A DNA stretch of 41,680 nt, taken from assembly GCA_903828675.1 (NCBI GenBank), contig CAIKND010000065.1, positions 1 through 41,680 of the forward strand, given 5' to 3'. The position numbers and the translations under genes are program-made. A model generated the notes under the pieces. That model had not been told where the DNA came from. It ran no database searches and saw nothing but the letters and a program-made list of their open reading frames with translations. This document shows, in pieces, positions 7,576 through 15,494 of the stretch. Each line of letters starts with the position of its first letter. The stretch's first letter is position 1. This stretch comes from an uncultured Acidobacteriaceae bacterium. Its GTDB lineage: Bacteria > Acidobacteriota > Terriglobia > Terriglobales > Acidobacteriaceae.

Positions 7576-9557
7576 AGTTCACATTTGCGCGGGCCGCAGC
7601 AGTGGGTCTGACAGCCTGCGTATTGGCAGCCTTGCCCTCGATCGCCCAGAACTCCACACACGGACTTCCGCCACCGCCGCCGCAGGGCCAGCAGCCCCGA
7701 AGCCAGCAGCCGCAGGGCCGTGTCGTGTTTTCCCGCTCAACGGACGAGAACGGCCAAACGACTACCCAGGCGGGTCCAGCCTCAACGCAGGGTGGAGTGC
7801 AGATGGCAGGCGCCCCCTCAGCGAGCGACGCAGAGCGACAGGCCGTGACCTTTACTGCCTTCGATATGGACGTGCGCCTGCACACCGCCGAAGAGCACAT
7901 CAGCGTCCGCGCGCTGGTGACGGTTCGCAATGACGGCAAGACTCCGCTGCAGCACATCCCTCTGCAGATTTCCTCCGCACTTAACTGGGAGCGCATCCGC
8001 GTGCTGGGCCGGGACGCTGTATTTCCGGTGGCGACATTGAATTCCGACTCGGACCACACGGGCCAGTTGCACGAGGCGGCTGTGGCACTGGCACAACCGT
8101 TGGCACCGGGCCAGGCAATCCAGCTCGACGTGACCTACTCGGGAATACTCACCCAATCCGCCCAGCGGTTGCTCGCGATTGGAACCCCGAACGACGTGGC
8201 GCTTCACTCCGACTGGGATCGCATTGGCGTTCCCTTCACGGGGCTGCGCGGCTTTGGCAATGTGGTTTGGTACCCGGTGTCGAGCGTTCCGGTGATTATC
8301 GGCGATGGAGCGCGCCTTTTCGACGAGATGGGCGAGCACAAGCTGCGGATGGCCGGTGCGCAGTTCCGTATGCACCTGACCGTCGAGTTCCCGCACGGCC
8401 AAGCGCCCACGGTGGCATTGATCAACGGCCACCTGGCCCCGCTCGCCATTACCAGTGTTGACAGCGTGGGCCCGGAGATCGCCAGCGTCGCAACGGCCAC
8501 TCTGGAAGGATCAACACTTGGATTTGAAGCGCCCAGCCTGTTTGTCGCCGATCGTACTGCTCACGCCGCCACGAACACCACGTTCTGGAGCCTGCCGAGC
8601 GACGAAGGTGCGGTGCAGTCGTGGGCCGCAGCCTCAACCGCTGTCACGCCATTCCTGCAGGGGTGGCTTGGAAAACGGCCACGCTCTCAGCTGATCATCC
8701 TCGACCTACCCGATCCAGAAGATTCGCCGTTTGAGACAGGCGCACTGCTGGCCACCTCGATTCGCCTGGCGACGCAGGATCAGCTAGAAGGCATACTGGC
8801 CCACGCACTGACGCACGCCTGGGTGCAGTCTCCGCGTGCCTGGCTATCTGAGGGGGTAGCCCATTTCATGGGAACTCTTTGGGTTGAAAAAGAGCGCGGC
8901 CGCCAATCGGCCCTGGAATCGCTTGAGGCTTCGCGAACCGCGCTGGCCCTGACCGAACCAACCAGCCCCGGTCAAAGTACCGGACAGCCACTGGTCGCGG
9001 CCATCGCACCCATTTACTACCGCACCAAAGCCACCTACGTGCTTTGGATGCTGCGCGACGTGGTGAGCGACGCCACCCTCTCCGCGGCTCTACGCGCCTA
9101 CGACCCGATGCAGGACACGAGCAAAGGCTACGGCCACGACAACGGGCCGAGTACGTTTCAGACGCTGCTGGAACAGGCCGGAACCCGGCGGGACCTCTCG
9201 TGGTTTTTCTCCGACTGGGTGAACGCCGACAAGGGCCTGCCGGACCTGACCATCGATAGCGTCTTTCCCAATGCAGGTCAAAGCGGCAATTGGCTGGTCG
9301 CCGTGAGTATATCGAACGCAGGGTACACCTCCGCCGAGGTGCCGGTCACGGTGCGCTCAGATACCAACTCCGTTACGCAGCGAGTGCTGGTGCCTGCGCA
9401 CGGCAAAGTTGTCCAGCGCCTGTTGATTCTTGGGAAGCCAACGGAGGTGCAGGTGAATGACGGCACGGTTCCCGAAACAGAGGCTAGCGTCCATGTCACC
9501 AAACTCGAGAACGGGAACGGCATGCCACCACAGACACCGGCGGCACCACGCCGGTAA
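7572..9557 (+). CDS. Exported M1-like peptidase with degenerate zinc motif
   Basis: The 661-residue product has a signal peptide (about 1-25), a proline/glutamine-rich linker (about 30-50), an M1-type N-terminal beta domain and a gluzincin-like helical domain. The expected HExxH-N18-E motif appears as HALTH (411-415) followed by WLSEGVAHF (E427). Both zinc-binding histidines and the distal Glu remain, but the catalytic Glu is Ala, so classical peptidase activity is unlikely. The C-terminal part (about 560-640) is a beta domain like those in acidobacterial M1-like proteins. It overlaps rlmB by 4 bp (ATGA) and is probably translated by coupling. It may bind peptides or metal rather than cut. 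Confidence 0.75.
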   Translation: MKFTFARAAAVGLTACVLAALPSIAQNSTHGLPPPPPQGQQPRSQQPQGRVVFSRSTDENGQTTTQAGPASTQGGVQMAGAPSASDAERQAVTFTAFDMDVRLHTAEEHISVRALVTVRNDGKTPLQHIPLQISSALNWERIRVLGRDAVFPVATLNSDSDHTGQLHEAAVALAQPLAPGQAIQLDVTYSGILTQSAQRLLAIGTPNDVALHSDWDRIGVPFTGLRGFGNVVWYPVSSVPVIIGDGARLFDEMGEHKLRMAGAQFRMHLTVEFPHGQAPTVALINGHLAPLAITSVDSVGPEIASVATATLEGSTLGFEAPSLFVADRTAHAATNTTFWSLPSDEGAVQSWAAASTAVTPFLQGWLGKRPRSQLIILDLPDPEDSPFETGALLATSIRLATQDQLEGILAHALTHAWVQSPRAWLSEGVAHFMGTLWVEKERGRQSALESLEASRTALALTEPTSPGQSTGQPLVAAIAPIYYRTKATYVLWMLRDVVSDATLSAALRAYDPMQDTSKGYGHDNGPSTFQTLLEQAGTRRDLSWFFSDWVNADKGLPDLTIDSVFPNAGQSGNWLVAVSISNAGYTSAEVPVTVRSDTNSVTQRVLVPAHGKVVQRLLILGKPTEVQVNDGTVPETEASVHVTKLENGNGMPPQTPAAPRR

Positions 9558-9652
9558 GTGCGCGCTTACGGACACATATTCGGTTGAAGGGTGCGGGCTT
9601 GAGTCCGTGGGAGGAAAGCCAGTTTGACGCAGAGGGCAAGCCCAGAAAATCT

Positions 9653-9781
9653 CTAAGACTCGTCCCGCTCTGGTTCGTACTCATCTTGCGGGAGGCGGTC
9701 CATCCTGTCCTCGCGATTCTCCTGCTCTTCCAATTGACGGCGCTTCTCCCGTTCCTCGCGCTCCTCGCGGCCATCGCTCAT
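9653..9781 (-). CDS. 42-residue highly charged protein
   Basis: A short reading frame encodes 42 residues, more than half Glu, Arg, Asp or Lys, with runs such as REEREEREKRRQLEEQ that should form a single charged helix. An excellent ribosome binding site (GAGGAGG) lies 5 bp before the ATG at 9781. The opposite strand carries a longer open frame (9584-9805), but it lacks such a site and its hydrophobic look is what one expects from the complement of Glu/Arg codons. Function is unknown; small charged helices often bind RNA or ribosomes. It is too short for most gene finders. Confidence 0.5.
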   Translation of the reverse strand: MSDGREEREEREKRRQLEEQENREDRMDRLPQDEYEPERDES

Positions 9782-9914
9782 AACGACCTCCTCACTTCAG
9801 TTTAAGAGGTGATGGGCGCGAGTGCCCGGCGCTCCTGGTTCGACTCAAAACAACCGAGCTAAGGATTGTTACCCGCCCACCGGATGCGCTGTCAACACCC
9901 GATTCGAGTTCGCT

Positions 9915-10433
9915 CTACGGCTTGATCTGCATCAACACCGGCTTGTGATAGAGCGGCGATTCAACAATCACCAAGTAACCCGGGGTGAACCCGTAGCTGA
10001 GGACCAGCCCTGGCGCAGCGGCTTCTTTTGGGAGATCGAAGACCTGTACGCACAGCACACTCTGACCCGGTTGCAGGCGCGCGGCTAGGCTAGCTGTTTC
10101 GCCATTTTCCGCTTCCCAGCCTTGTTGTCCTTCGGCTGAGACCTCGTAGCTTTTTCCAGCATCCCACAGCACAGCGCGCAGGCCTCGCTCGCTTTGCGTT
10201 CTGCCCCGGGAGCGGCTGCTGACGCGCACCGTAACTACATGGAAAATGCCGCTGGCACTTACGCGCTGGATTGGCGGGCCGAGCTGCGATGCGGTTTCGG
10301 TATGAACAACGGCGAAGCACATTTCGTCGAAACAGCGATCCTGGCCGAGAGGAACGATGCGTTGCGGCGTAGCTAGGGATACCAGCGCAACGATGAGAAG
10401 ATAGATGGCCCAGACGACGCCCAACGCCGGCAA
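9915..10433 (-). pseudogene. 5'-truncated copy of the 11809-12438 membrane protein
   Basis: About 170 residues match the product of 11809-12438 with only about 14 differences by my hand alignment. The homology stops near 10453. The first transmembrane helix and the ribosome binding site are missing, and an in-frame stop lies shortly upstream, at about 10480. The only available start is a TTG at 10433 or another weak codon. The second membrane helix (AIYLLIVALVSLA) and the whole C-terminal domain remain intact, so it decayed recently or is still expressed from an unseen start. It is the distal half of a direct duplication around the FkbM gene. Confidence 0.65.
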
Positions 10434-10599
10434 TATTCGCTTACCGCTACGCCCTAAACTTTGCTGCAGTCCTCTCAGTTACATTGTCCGGGCAAATGCC
10501 TCTTTCACAGGCACTTAAGCAGAAGGATTACACCAGTTCGCAGCTAACTGACTCCAACCAGTTGATTCTGCTCAACTTCTATTCGGACGGTAGTGATCT

Positions 10600-11649
10600 T
10601 CAATGGCTGAGACTGGTCAGCATTCTGGAAAAATCGGAATCCGGCGTGCACGCGCAGAAGTTATAGCCCATGGAGGTGAGTTTTTTGACATTCTTTACAT
10701 CGGCGACGGATTTCATTCTCGTCAATGTATTGTGTTCATTGTTGTAGAAGATGTCAAACTCCAACTTATCCAGAAAGTATTCGCTTACGCGACACGAAGC
10801 ATCCTGGCCGTGATCCTCGTAGAGTACGAGGACACTCCGCGAATTGAGAACGCTTTGAGCTCCCGCCAGCGCCTGAATCTCAGCGTCCTCGACATCCAGT
10901 TTGATTACAATCCCGGCATGCGGATTTTGGGCGTAACGTTCGCAGATAGAGTCGATGGTGATGCTCTGAACGTCAAATTTATGATATCCGGGTTGTTCTG
11001 CCTTTTCTCTCCGATTAACGACGCTGGCGCCAGCATGCCGCAGGTCGTGGGTCACAATGGAAAGAGTGTCGCCATCTCGCTGCCACACCGCGCCCCAAAT
11101 CGCCTCGAAGCTACGGTCGTTCAGTTCGGAGTTTCTGCTCAGCCGCTCATATTGGGGCGGAGAAGCTTCCAAGGCCAGAACTCGACCTGGAGGCAATAAC
11201 TTGCTGGCGACGACACTCCAATATCCGATATTTGCGCCGAGGTCTAAAAAGTAAATGTCCGGCAGGGTAACTGCGTATCTTAGAACGTAATCAACATCGG
11301 GTTCGTACTTGAAATTGCTCAAAAACACCCTAGACCAATACCCATCGTCTAAATAGACCTCGAGTTTGCCCCCAGATGGCAGTTCCACCACCACTGCGTT
11401 GCGGTGATCGAACAGCCGGGCCAGATCCCAAGTAAATCGCTGCATGCCGCGATTTTGAAGGAGACCAGAGAGGGCGGCCGCGATTCTCAGGCTGAACAAC
11501 TGCAATCCTACAGAAGGACCAGATTGCTCCAATATCTTTAATCGCGAGGGGTTGCTCAAAAATGCCCTTCCGGCTGATGCAAGTAGTTTTGACTGGTTAA
11601 TTATACTTCTTCCAATCTTCAAAGTAATGGCTGGCTCTCGCAAGATCAA
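10600..11649 (-). CDS. FkbM-family SAM-dependent methyltransferase
   Basis: The C-terminal 230 residues carry the FkbM methyltransferase fold: SAM-binding motif LDLGANIGYWSV, acidic LALEASPPQ, and IVIKLDVEDAEIQALAGA. FkbM enzymes O-methylate hydroxyls of natural products, glycans or lipids. The first 70 residues are not obviously part of the domain. The start is uncertain: the frame is open upstream of the TTG at 11649 but has no ATG near a ribosome binding site, and a good site precedes a different frame (11734). Codon and base composition are more AT-rich than the neighbours. It sits alone between two copies of an unrelated gene, which suggests acquisition. Confidence 0.8.
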   Translation of the reverse strand: MILREPAITLKIGRSIINQSKLLASAGRAFLSNPSRLKILEQSGPSVGLQLFSLRIAAALSGLLQNRGMQRFTWDLARLFDHRNAVVVELPSGGKLEVYLDDGYWSRVFLSNFKYEPDVDYVLRYAVTLPDIYFLDLGANIGYWSVVASKLLPPGRVLALEASPPQYERLSRNSELNDRSFEAIWGAVWQRDGDTLSIVTHDLRHAGASVVNRREKAEQPGYHKFDVQSITIDSICERYAQNPHAGIVIKLDVEDAEIQALAGAQSVLNSRSVLVLYEDHGQDASCRVSEYFLDKLEFDIFYNNEHNTLTRMKSVADVKNVKKLTSMGYNFCACTPDSDFSRMLTSLSH

Positions 11650-11734
11650 ACACGGATTTACCGCTAGCGCAATCCGAAATGAATGAATCGCGATCGATCA
11701 GTTGAGCCTTCGGGAAGAATTTAGCTTGCTCCAT
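11597..11734 (-). pseudogene. 45-codon ORF, possible methyltransferase N-terminal remnant
   Basis: An ATG at 11734 with AGGTGG four bases upstream opens a 45-codon frame that ends inside the start of the FkbM gene, in a different frame. The peptide contains DRDSFISDCASGKSVFDL, similar in layout to the start of class I methyltransferases, where such a segment leads into the SAM-binding motif. The glycine-rich motif that should follow is absent. It may be the broken head of another methyltransferase, or the true 5' end of the FkbM gene after a frameshift. This is an inference from a short match. Confidence 0.35.
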
Positions 11735-11808
11735 TTAGCCACCTGTTCTGACTAGCGTTCGTGTTTTTATATCGTAGCATCCACGTGAATTCCATCATTT
11801 ATGCGAAC

Positions 11809-12438
11809 TCAGGGCTTTATCTGCATCAACACCGGTTTGTGATAGAGCGGTGATTCGCCAATTACAAGGTAACCCGGGGTAAACCCGTGGCTCAGTACCA
11901 GGCCAGGCGCAGCGGCTTCTTTGGGCAGATCGAAGACCTGCACACAGAGGACACTCTGGCCCGGTTGCAGGCGCGCGGTCAGGCTTGCCGTTTCACCATT
12001 TGCTGCTTCCCAGGCTCGCTGTCCTTCGGCGGAGACCGGATAGCTTTTTCCAGCATCCCATAGCAAGGCGCGCAGGCCTCGTTCGCTCTGCGTCCTGCCG
12101 CGGGAGCGACTGCTGACGCGCACTGTGACTACATGGAACATGCCCTTGGCGTAGACGCGCTGGATTGGCGGGCCGAGGTGCGATGCGGTTTCGGTATGAA
12201 CAACGGCGAAGCACATTTCGTCGAAACAGCGATCCTGACCTAAGGGAACGATGCGATGCGGCGTGGCTACGGAGACCAGCGCAACGATGAGAAGATAGAT
12301 GGCCCAGACGACGCCCAACGCCGACAGTATTCGGGCACCGGCGCGCCGCGATCCTCGACGAACCAGCAGGACAAGCGCGCCGATGAGCGCAGCCAAGGAG
12401 GCCAGGAACAAGGCTATAAAAAGAAGCTCAAAGATCAT
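11809..12438 (-). CDS. Two-helix membrane protein, intact copy
   Basis: The 209-residue protein has two hydrophobic helices (about 3-27 and 43-60) separated by a basic loop (RRGSRRAGAR), then a 145-residue domain expected outside the membrane with two cysteines in QDRCFDEMCFAVV and another at LCVQVF. Sequence ending SPLYHKPVLMQIKP is shared with the truncated copy at 9915-10433. I recognise no named family. It lies upstream of the FkbM gene and downstream of der in the same direction, with a 70-bp gap to der. Function unknown. Confidence 0.7.
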   Translation of the reverse strand: MIFELLFIALFLASLAALIGALVLLVRRGSRRAGARILSALGVVWAIYLLIVALVSVATPHRIVPLGQDRCFDEMCFAVVHTETASHLGPPIQRVYAKGMFHVVTVRVSSRSRGRTQSERGLRALLWDAGKSYPVSAEGQRAWEAANGETASLTARLQPGQSVLCVQVFDLPKEAAAPGLVLSHGFTPGYLVIGESPLYHKPVLMQIKP

Positions 12439-12508
12439 GATGTCTCACAATCTCCGTGACGGCGCCAGGGTTCCCCGATCAACCCAGATTCGGCCTCTGG
12501 GACAGGGC

Positions 12509-14041
12509 CTAGGTCTTCCCTTCCTTCTTGTCGTTGCGGGCCTTTACCTTGAACCAGATGGGGGTTCCCTTGAAGCCGAAGGCCTCGCGAATCTGATTCT
12601 CAAGGAACCGCTCGAAGGCGAAGTGGAGCTTGATGTTGCGGTCAGTGAAGAGCACAAACGTGGGCGGCGCTACGGCGGCCTGGGTCATGTAGAAGATGCG
12701 TATCCGCTTGGAAATGGGCACCGGGGCACGCTGGAAATCGATCTTGTCGAGGAAGCGGTTCATCTGGCCGGTGGTGACGCGCTTGCGGCGCTCGGCGGCC
12801 ACTGCCTTGACTTCGTTGAGGACGCGGGCGAGGCCCGTGCCTTCAAGTGCGGAGAGGAAGATCACCGGCGCGTAGCTCAGGTACTTAAGCACTGTGCGCA
12901 GTTGCTGTTCGAAGATCTCGCGGTCCGCCGGGGGCTTGCCGTCCGTCCGTCCGGTGGTGATCGCATCCCACTTGTTGACGAGGATGATGACGCTGCGGCC
13001 ACTCTCGTGGGCGTATCCGCCAATGGTCGCGTCGGCGGCCGTGACGCCATCGGTCGCATCGAGTACCAGGAGCGCGACGTCGGCTGCCTCGAGATGACGG
13101 CGGGCCATGACGACGCTCATTTTTTCGGCCATGAGGTGGGTTTTGCCCTTGCGCCGGATGCCGGCCGTATCCACAAAGCGAAACTGGCCGCCCTCGAATT
13201 CGACGACTTCATCGACCGCGTCGCGCGTGGTTCCAGCGACTGGGGAAACAATGGCTCGCGAGGTGCCCGTGAGCGCATTGAGCAGCGTGGATTTGCCGAC
13301 GTTAGGACGGCCGATGATGGCGACAGAGGTCTCATGCTGCTCAAATTCGCCGTGAGTCCGATGGAGCGGACGAAGCTCGTCGCCGTCCAGTTGCTCGGGA
13401 ACGGGGCCACCTTCAGAGATCTCAGCCTCCTCAGCTTCGGCGTCCTCGGCAGCCTGGGCCGCGGCAACCTCTTCTTCTGTGAGAACTGGCTCCGGCGGCG
13501 CGGGAAGGGCCTCGGTAATGGCATCGAGCAGGTCGCCGATGCCCAACCCATGCTCGGAACTGACGGGATACACGTTGCGAAGACCCAGTTGGCGGAAGTT
13601 CTCCGCAGCCAGAGTCATGGCCTCGCCCTCGACCTTGTTTACCGCCAGAAACACGGGCTTGCCGCTGCGAATGAGGAGCCTGACCAGATCGTAGTCTGGA
13701 CTGGCGAGCTCAGTGCGCGCGTCAACGACGAGCACCAGGGCGTCAGCTTCTTCGAGCGCCACCTTGGCCTGGGTGTAGATCTCGGTAGGAATGAGATCGG
13801 GATCGTCGGGCACGATGCCGCCTGTATCGACGAGGCGAAACTGCCGTCCGGCCCACTCATACTCGCCATAGATGCGGTCGCGGGTAATGCCGGGCTCGTC
13901 GCCGACGATGGAGCGGCGGCTCTTGGTCAGCCGATTGAAAAGCGTGGATTTGCCCACGTTAGGCCGGCCCACAATGGCCACCAGCGGGAGCGCTGCCGCG
14001 CCTGGCCTGCTGGGTACTACCGATCTGCGATATGTTGGCAA
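12509..14041 (-). CDS. der: Ribosome biogenesis GTPase Der (EngA)
   Basis: The 510-residue protein has two tandem TrmE-Era-EngA-type GTPase domains followed by a KH-like domain, as in Der, which is needed for 50S subunit maturation. Each G domain has GRPNVGKST (G1), a DTGG or DTAG motif (G3) and NKxE or NKWD (G4). The C-terminal KH-like domain begins near RVLNEVKAV. A long acidic linker (about residues 178-225, rich in Glu and Ala) separates the two G domains and is longer than in E. coli. The start is a TTG at 14041 with GGAGAAG upstream; the conserved part begins at LPLVAIVGRPNVGKS. Confidence 0.95.
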   Translation of the reverse strand: MPTYRRSVVPSRPGAAALPLVAIVGRPNVGKSTLFNRLTKSRRSIVGDEPGITRDRIYGEYEWAGRQFRLVDTGGIVPDDPDLIPTEIYTQAKVALEEADALVLVVDARTELASPDYDLVRLLIRSGKPVFLAVNKVEGEAMTLAAENFRQLGLRNVYPVSSEHGLGIGDLLDAITEALPAPPEPVLTEEEVAAAQAAEDAEAEEAEISEGGPVPEQLDGDELRPLHRTHGEFEQHETSVAIIGRPNVGKSTLLNALTGTSRAIVSPVAGTTRDAVDEVVEFEGGQFRFVDTAGIRRKGKTHLMAEKMSVVMARRHLEAADVALLVLDATDGVTAADATIGGYAHESGRSVIILVNKWDAITTGRTDGKPPADREIFEQQLRTVLKYLSYAPVIFLSALEGTGLARVLNEVKAVAAERRKRVTTGQMNRFLDKIDFQRAPVPISKRIRIFYMTQAAVAPPTFVLFTDRNIKLHFAFERFLENQIREAFGFKGTPIWFKVKARNDKKEGKT

Positions 14042-14086
14042 AACTCTTCTCCAATCACCGTTCGCCCTCAGGCGATACGGCCGTAA

Positions 14087-14473
14087 CTAATCCCAGATCC
14101 GCTGCACGCCGTACAAGTCGAAGACCTGGTCGCGGCTTATCAGGGGAATTCTCAACTCGAGCGCCTGGGCAGCCAGCAAGCGGTCAAAGGGGTCGCGGTG
14201 GTGAAGGGGCAGCCGGCCACCGCGAGTGACTTGCCGAATCGCGGTTTCCAAAGTGGTGAACCTTCCCCGCCCCAGTACTCCTTCAAAGTCATCCAGAATG
14301 TCCGCCGCATCCAGCTTGCCACTGGCAACCTTGATCGCCATCTCCCAAGGAGTTGCAATTGAAACCAGCAGGACCGCTGACCGGTCCATCGCGATCTTCA
14401 GAACCTGCGTGGGAAGCGCCTCAGGAGTATTCAGAATCGAGAGGAACGTGTGCGTATCGAGCAGGTAAGTCAT
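14087..14473 (-). CDS. vapC: PIN-domain toxin, VapC-like
   Basis: The 128-residue protein is a PIN-domain ribonuclease. It begins YLLDTHTFL (first acidic residue), has PWEMAIK with the second acidic residue in mid-protein, and HHRDPFDRLLAAQA and SRDQVFDLYGV near the C-terminus, the order seen in the PIN/VapC subgroup paired with Phd-type antitoxins. Such toxins cut tRNA or rRNA when freed from the antitoxin. The ATG at 14473 overlaps the antitoxin stop by 4 bp, indicating translational coupling with the antitoxin made first. Confidence 0.88.
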   Translation of the reverse strand: MTYLLDTHTFLSILNTPEALPTQVLKIAMDRSAVLLVSIATPWEMAIKVASGKLDAADILDDFEGVLGRGRFTTLETAIRQVTRGGRLPLHHRDPFDRLLAAQALELRIPLISRDQVFDLYGVQRIWD

Positions 14474-14772
14474 TTGTGTGGCGACGGCGCTGGAGGCGGA
14501 ACCAGCGGCGCATCCAGCATGTACCCCAGGCCGCATTCCACCAATTCCGCGTCTGACATCGGTTCGAATGCATCTTCATCCCAGTGCATCCGCCCCCGGT
14601 AGGCGCCGGCCAGCCTGAAATTCGGCTCCTGCTGATTGGCCGGCGCCTCGCTGATCGGCACAATCTTGGCGACCGGCTTCTTCCCGCGCATCACCACGAC
14701 TTCCTTGCCCGCTTCTGCCTCTTTGAGCAGCCGGGAGAAGTGAGTTTTCGCCTGATGGACGGTATAGGCCAT
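14470..14772 (-). CDS. Phd/YefM-type antitoxin
   Basis: The 100-residue protein starts with the Phd/YefM DNA-binding fold (YTVHQAKTHFSRLLKEAEAGKEVVVMRGKKPVAKIVP) and has a C-terminal tail of about 45 residues (including MHWDEDAFEPMSD) that should wrap the PIN toxin and block it. It is the first gene of a two-gene unit. The start ATG directly abuts a perfect palindrome that overlaps the -10 element, which gives a simple means of autorepression. No ribosome binding site precedes the ATG. Confidence 0.88.
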   Translation of the reverse strand: MAYTVHQAKTHFSRLLKEAEAGKEVVVMRGKKPVAKIVPISEAPANQQEPNFRLAGAYRGRMHWDEDAFEPMSDAELVECGLGYMLDAPLVPPPAPSPHK

Positions 14773-14807
14773 GGACTAAGTATGCTTAGTCCACTCAGCG
14801 AAGTCAA
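14773..14807 (-). promoter_or_regulatory. Toxin-antitoxin promoter with operator palindrome
   Basis: Reading leftward: TTGACT (14807-14802), 17 bp, CATACT (14784-14779), then six bases and the ATG at 14772. A perfect 8-bp inverted repeat GGACTAAG / CTTAGTCC (14773-14780 and 14785-14792) is centred on the -10 hexamer. Transcription would begin at or within a base of the ATG, so the mRNA should be leaderless, and antitoxin bound to the palindrome would block RNA polymerase. Confidence 0.7.
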
Positions 14808-15024
14808 ACCCGCAAGGGGAGGCCAGTGCGGCGTAACCACGGGCTTTTTCTCCATTCCGTCGAACGCCGAAAGCGCCATGGGAAGATGCCGTTGAGGACC
14901 TCCTGTCCCTGGCGGGTTCAAACGGCTGAGCAAATCTCGCACGGCCGCGGTTGATTTTCATCAACCTAGCGCACGGTGAGCGCATTTAGACTTTTGAGAT
15001 TCGCAGTTAGATGGAGGTCTATTC

Positions 15025-15303
15025 GTGCCTAAATTCGTAATTGAACGTGAGATTCCGGGAGCCGGCTCGTTGTCTGCTGAGCAGCTTCAGGGCGTGGCGG
15101 AGAAGTCCTGTAGCGTGCTGCGCAATCTGGGACCTCAAATTCAGTGGCTGCAGAGCTACGTAACTGAAAACAAGATCTATTGCGTTTATATCGCCCCCAA
15201 CGAAGAAATGGTTCGCGAACATGCGCAGCAGGGCGGATTTCCGGCCAACAGCGTGGCGAAGGTGATGAGGGTGATCGACCCGACGACGGCTGAGACTGCC
15301 TGA
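15025..15303 (+). CDS. DUF4242 small protein
   Basis: The 92-residue protein matches the DUF4242 pattern: it starts MPKFVIEREIPGAG, contains the conserved CSVLRNLGPQIQWLQSYVTENKIYCVY core and ends HAQQGGFPANSVAKVMRVIDPTTAE. The fold is a ferredoxin-like alpha/beta dimer; some members have been described as nickel-binding, but no role is established. The start is GTG with GGAGG seven bases upstream. It stands alone, with a hairpin repeat (15335-15376) just after its stop codon. Confidence 0.8.
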   Translation: MPKFVIEREIPGAGSLSAEQLQGVAEKSCSVLRNLGPQIQWLQSYVTENKIYCVYIAPNEEMVREHAQQGGFPANSVAKVMRVIDPTTAETA

Positions 15304-15334
15304 TTGATCTGGCCCCAATATGGTGTGCAGGCCT

Positions 15335-15376
15335 CCCACCCATTTCGCGATAAGACCTGCGAAATGGATGGGGCAC
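15335..15376 (+). repeat. CCCACCC/GGATGGGGCAC hairpin repeat, copy A
   Basis: CCCACCC, then stem CCATTTCGC (15340-15348), a 10-nt loop, GCGAAATGG (15359-15367) and ATGGGGCAC. The ends match the copies at 17560 and 36234, while the arm sequence differs and is still perfectly paired. It lies just after the DUF4242 stop codon. Confidence 0.75.
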
Positions 15377-15494
15377 GGTGCTTGTATTTGAGGGCCGGAT
15401 CAATAGATCCAGGCTGAGTGGCTGGCAGACTGACCCTATCGAGGCGGCATCACTATGATGAAGGGAGCACTATCCCCGATGCCCTCCGGTTCTC

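Noticed and set aside
9584..9805. Plus-strand 73-codon hydrophobic frame
   Set aside because: It has no ribosome binding site and is the complement of the charged 42-residue frame, which has an excellent one.
9825..9875. GGTTCGACTC resembling a tRNA T-loop
   Set aside because: The flanking bases do not form a T stem, and no acceptor or anticodon arm can be drawn.
12299..14086. Plus-strand open frame of 595 codons opposite der
   Set aside because: Der is unmistakable on the other strand; the antisense frame has no recognisable domain.
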